Origin: Lepeophtheirus salmonis
Lineage: Eukaryota > Arthropoda > Copepoda > Siphonostomatoida > Caligidae
Length of the DNA: 64,000 nt
NCBI RefSeq assembly: GCF_016086655.4
Contig: NC_052136.2
Span: 8,556,001-8,620,000 of the forward strand
Direction: 5' to 3'
Shown: piece after piece, positions 60,353 through 64,000 of the stretch
Layout of the letters: every line of letters begins with the position of its first letter
Position numbering within the stretch: position 1 is the first letter of the stretch
Position numbers and translations under genes: made by a program
Notes under the pieces: model-generated
What the model saw: only the letters and a program-made list of their open reading frames with translations
What the model was told of the DNA's origin: nothing
Database searches by the model: none

Positions 60353-60972
60353 GAAATGTTGGGCAATATATGTAGTTCAAAAATGTTCCTTATGGTAAAA
60401 AATGAAGAAATATACATGTTTTCATTCCAAAAAAGTTGAAATTTTTGTTTAAAATTTGCAATTGTTTGAAAATCTGTTTGGAAGTGAAAAAAAAAATCCA
60501 CCATTTTATTAAGTACTCTTATTTATATGCTCGTATCTATAAAAATATACAAAATGGAGATACTACTTATGAATAAAACCTAAATGGTAGGCATATATTT
60601 ATAAATATGGATCTCAAAAATGTATGGAAAATATGTATTTGCTTCTTAGAAAACAGAGCCACAAAGTAAATGCACACACGAATCTTTAGCAAATACTCTG
60701 TCATTATCAATCAAAAATATTTTTTTTGGATATATATTGGAACATTTCACCTGAGAAACGTTTCAACTCTTTCCGTCGAGCTCCAATACTCATCAAATTG
60801 CTTAAGAACAAGAAATAAACTTTTATTTATTTTAAATTAAAAGTTGAAATAATATATTTGGATTTTTTCATTTGAAAAACAATTTTTAAATTAAGTTCAC
60901 AATGCCCATGTAACAATAACTCTCCATTATGTATAAGGATCCATCATTTTTGACATTGAGTAAAGTAAAGTA
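60353..60972. other. AT-rich spacer, no gene seen
   Basis: No coding family or paired ends recognised. Confidence 0.5.
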
Positions 60973-61142
60973 CAGTCAAACCTGGTCTAACAGCCATCTG
61001 TCGTAAGCTTTTTACTGCAATAAGCTGCCATATCTAGTAGTCAAATTCAGAATAGTTACAAAAAGGATATATGGTTTAAGAGGGCACCTGCCCTCAGCGG
61101 TAACTTTGCCATTGCTAGACCACTTAATACAGGTTTTAACTG
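60973..61142. mobile_element. 170-bp MITE with pogo/Tigger-like ends
   Basis: The left end CAGTCAAACCTGGTCTAACA and the right end (other strand) CAGTTAAAACCTGTATTAAG form inverted ends, flanked by TA on both sides (60971-60972, 61143-61144). Ends starting CAGTnnAACCT with a TA duplication are typical of pogo/Tigger elements. No coding capacity. Confidence 0.75.
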
Positions 61143-61144
61143 TA

Positions 61145-61403
61145 GTTAGTAAACTCATTGATTAACCATTCTTTATTTCAAAATGTGATGCATTTTTCAC
61201 TTATTTTAATTCCTGGAGTTAAAATAGAAACCCGAGTCGGTTTGGCTCATATCACTAAACCTCATTAACTACTTTGATTTTTGTGGTGCTGCTGTTTCTA
61301 AGTGATTTTCTAATCAATCACAATTTAACCTATTTATAGGCCTAAATTAGATTTTAGGGATTTTTTTAGAGGAGTCATAATATATTTTCTAGCTATTTTA
61401 AAG
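61145..61403. other. short spacer, no gene seen
   Basis: Nothing recognised between the two MITEs. Confidence 0.5.
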
Positions 61404-61411
61404 ATTCCAAC

Positions 61412-61723
61412 TAATGTTGGATCGGTTCGAGAACCTAATCAGTCTCTAGGATTGAAGAATATATAAACGAAGGAAACGAAGGAGATTCTGATTGAATGGA
61501 TAATTATAAGTTCTAGACACACACTTTCTATTTCTAATTTCAGGTATATTGTCTCCTTGAAAAGGGTTATGACTAAACTTCATCAAATGAAATGACATAG
61601 TTAGTAACTACGTCATTTCAGCTGATGTAACTAGTCATTACCATAAAATACCGCCTTGCACTAAAAAAAATTATTTGGACGGGACTTATAGAACTGCGGG
61701 TTTTTTAGACCGATCCAAAACTA
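61412..61723. mobile_element. 312-bp hAT MITE with perfect 8-bp duplication
   Basis: The left end TAATGTTGGATCGGTTCGAG and the right end (other strand) TAGTTTTGGATCGGTCTAAA share TTGGATCGGT. The 8-bp flanks are identical: ATTCCAAC at 61404-61411 and 61724-61731. An 8-bp duplication and this end style are diagnostic of hAT elements. A near-perfect palindrome lies inside at 61591-61619. No coding capacity. Confidence 0.88.
61591..61619. repeat. palindrome inside the hAT MITE
   Basis: AAATGACATAGTTA, a G, then TAACTACGTCATTT: 13 of 14 positions pair. Confidence 0.8.
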
Positions 61724-61731
61724 ATTCCAAC

Positions 61732-63599
61732 TAATAAACTTAGTGGTAGCTCTACTTGTCATAAGATGAAATCTATGAGATATATGAAGAATATTGAGGG
61801 GATTACGCAATGTATACCCATTTTCGATGGGAGTTAAAATTAGCCAACAGGGCTTCTCAATTTCTTTTTATTACCCCTGTTAAAAATGTATTCTCCCGGA
61901 ATAACACAAAATATAAACTCCCTATCTACTTGGTATGAATATGGAAATACTTGATTGGCTTAGATTCCAAGGAAACCCCATATACATTACCGTTTTGTTC
62001 AATCAGAAACAATGAAACAAAGTGCATTACGGAATATGTTAAACAGATTGGTTGGTCCGGAATTGTAATTGTGTTTTGCACTTAGCAATGTCAGTTTTGT
62101 TAAATTTTTTAAACATTTCCAAACTACACAAGAAGGGAAATATTGCAAAATTTCCCTTATTATTTGTTTCCAATGACTTTTCCACAATGAAGACATTGAA
62201 ACAAGGTAACACGTATAATCTGAGCCTCAAATTGCCATGGTAAATGCAGTATTGAAGGTACGGCATTAGGTAGCCAAACGAGCTAGATACAGGTCACCCT
62301 GTACTATCCCAACTGGTGTTATACTAACTGCAGGCTAGTGGGTTACTGTGTCTGTCGAACCCAACCTATACCCTGTCAGGGATCTAACTCAATTCATTTT
62401 ATACCCCATCTCCTTCTCTATTTTTAGGAATTAACCTTTGAAGAGTGTAACATTTACGACCAATAAAAATAAAATATTCATCAATCAGTCCTTTAATCAA
62501 ATGATAAAGAACAGTGAAGAAAAAAAAACTGCTCACAATCAAACAAAGTTTACTTTTTTGTGTTTGTGAGGTCACACCGTGTTGAATAATCATACAATGC
62601 AACTGTTTTTGTAGATGTGGCTCCAAGCACTAAGAAAAATAAATAGAGATGCTACGTTTGATATAAATAATATCTTTTTCATAACTAAGATTAAGTACTA
62701 TAAGGTTTTCATCCATAATATTTTTTAATTCCCATACAAGTTTGAGTATCTGAAGCCAGTTCGGATCTCTGTTTTTTTTTTCAGATACTTCAAGCTTACT
62801 TATACTGCACCAGGGTCTTTCAAATTAGACTCCAAAGCCCGTCCTATCTCTAGACTCGAGTCAATCTTTAATGAGTTAACAGAACTCGGTTTGGCTCAAA
62901 ATGACACAGGTTTTTCACCTGCAAGATTATTAAATATGTATCCCTATTTTGAAAATTCAAACTTATTAGTATGCAAGGTTTATATTGCTTTTAGTTGTTG
63001 ATAGTGATCTTTAACTATAGATATCTTCAATAGATTATTTTTATTAAATTAACACAAATACTCTTCTATTAAATTTACACTCACGAGGATTTCGACAATT
63101 TTCACATCCCTACGCCTGTCTGTAACATAGTAGGGAGACAATGACTTGAAGGCTGCCCCATTCAATACTTTAATGCTAGAGGACAATGACATAAACGTTG
63201 TTTCATATGCTGTTTGAGCTGTCAGAGAGATTGAGATTGGTGAGGGTATGTGTGTGAATATTTCCTAATTGGTAGGTACTTTACATTAATTTTTTTTTAT
63301 AAAATGGGTTGAATAATATATTTATAATATGAGATAAATATAAGGTGTCAACACAGGTTTTTATATGGTAAATATGTACTTTTGGGTGTCCAAAGGGATT
63401 GAGAGTGTTACTGAATGCAAGAAAATTCATTTGACGGTTGTATAAAGTACAATTGTACTATTAGAATCCCTGTCAACAGCTCATTTTTTGATTTTATGAC
63501 TATCATTATGTTGGAACACACGTTTTTTCTCGACTATTAAAAAAGATACTACTACAACCTTTTCAATAGGAATCCTCAATATTATGGAGATTATTGTGA
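61732..63599. other. spacer, no gene seen
   Basis: The GC-richer stretch 62262-62395 contains GTGGGTTAC paired with TCGAACCCAAC and a GGTCACCCTGTACT string, but no RNA gene or element could be assigned. Frames of 60-75 codons at 61999-62626 have no motif. Confidence 0.4.
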
Positions 63600-63870
63600 A
63601 CAAAAATCAATAATTTTGGTCAACTTTTCCCAGAAATACTGGATAAAAACTAATTTTCAAAGGGGTAAACTAATTTTTTGAGAACAATATTGTTCGTCAA
63701 TTTTTCATTGTTTTTGTTATAACCTATATCATTTGAATCATTAATTATTTTCCAATCAGTGGATATAATTTGAAGCAGATTCAAATCTATATATATTGGA
63801 ATGTTTAGTAGAAAGGGGTCAGTTGCAAAAAGTATTGTCAATTTCATCGTAGTCTTCTTCTTTAATATCT
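63600..63870 (+). repeat. dispersed repeat R3, copy 2
   Basis: Matches 11740-12010 in order: TTGGTCAACTTTTC, TTTTTTGAG, GTCAATTTTTCATTGTTTTT, ATATCATTTGAAT, then TGGAATGTTTAGTA. Confidence 0.6.
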
Positions 63871-64000
63871 CATATATTTACAGCAATGAACAGGTTAGTG
63901 AGAGTGAATTTCTTCGATCAATAATAATGTTCAGTTATCTATGAACAGAGTTCCTTAACCACTGGGTCGTTTGAAAGTTATTTTATTTTTAAAATTGACT
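63871..64000. other. spacer at window end
   Basis: Nothing recognised. Confidence 0.5.

Noticed and set aside
62262..62395. GC-richer stretch with a possible tRNA B box (GGTTCGAC on the minus strand)
   Set aside because: No A box at proper spacing and no cloverleaf could be drawn.

Overview
The window looks like a piece of an AT-rich invertebrate nuclear genome. I recognised no host gene, rRNA, functional tRNA, operon or CRISPR array. What it holds is mostly dead or dying DNA transposons in AT-rich, homopolymer-rich spacer. The density and variety of Tc1/mariner relics, all full of stops and frameshifts, would fit a crustacean such as a caligid copepod (sea louse), but that assignment is inference from sequence style and not proof.

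Layout. 0-3 kb: copies of an unclassified dispersed repeat (called R1) and a tRNA-like unit. 3-6.3 kb: an AAGTC-rich repeat, a mariner relic, and an element with GGGGCGT-type ends and an AT-rich minisatellite core (R2). 8-9.2 kb: an internally deleted mariner and one hAT-like end. 12.1-12.7 kb: a Helitron/HINE-like element with a tandem array and a textbook 3' hairpin plus CTAG. 14-20.6 kb: local inverted repeats, a hAT-like element and a pogo-like element with subterminal hairpin. 25-31.2 kb: three mariner relics plus R2 and R4 repeats. 33.2-34.4 kb: the best-preserved transposon, a Tc1/mariner copy with both terminal inverted repeats and a TA duplication. 36.5-37.1 kb: second HINE-like copy. 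38.3-40.7 kb: a decayed P-element/THAP9-like transposase. 42.5-46.9 kb: a mariner deletion derivative, a short unidentified coding remnant split by a mariner insertion, and a further mariner relic. 49-57 kb: R1 interrupted by an insertion, then mariner relics of at least three families. 58.4-61.7 kb: another mariner derivative, the third HINE-like copy, a 170-bp pogo-like MITE and a 312-bp hAT MITE with perfect 8-bp target duplication.

The genes do not work together: no pathway or complex is encoded. The transposase relics are all inactive. Several loci keep both transposase ends and have lost the catalytic core, which suggests repeated formation of short non-autonomous derivatives. The most interesting item is the 134-codon reading-frame remnant at 44428-45670 (minus strand). 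Its frame continues on both sides of a mariner inserted at a TA, and its family is not recognised.
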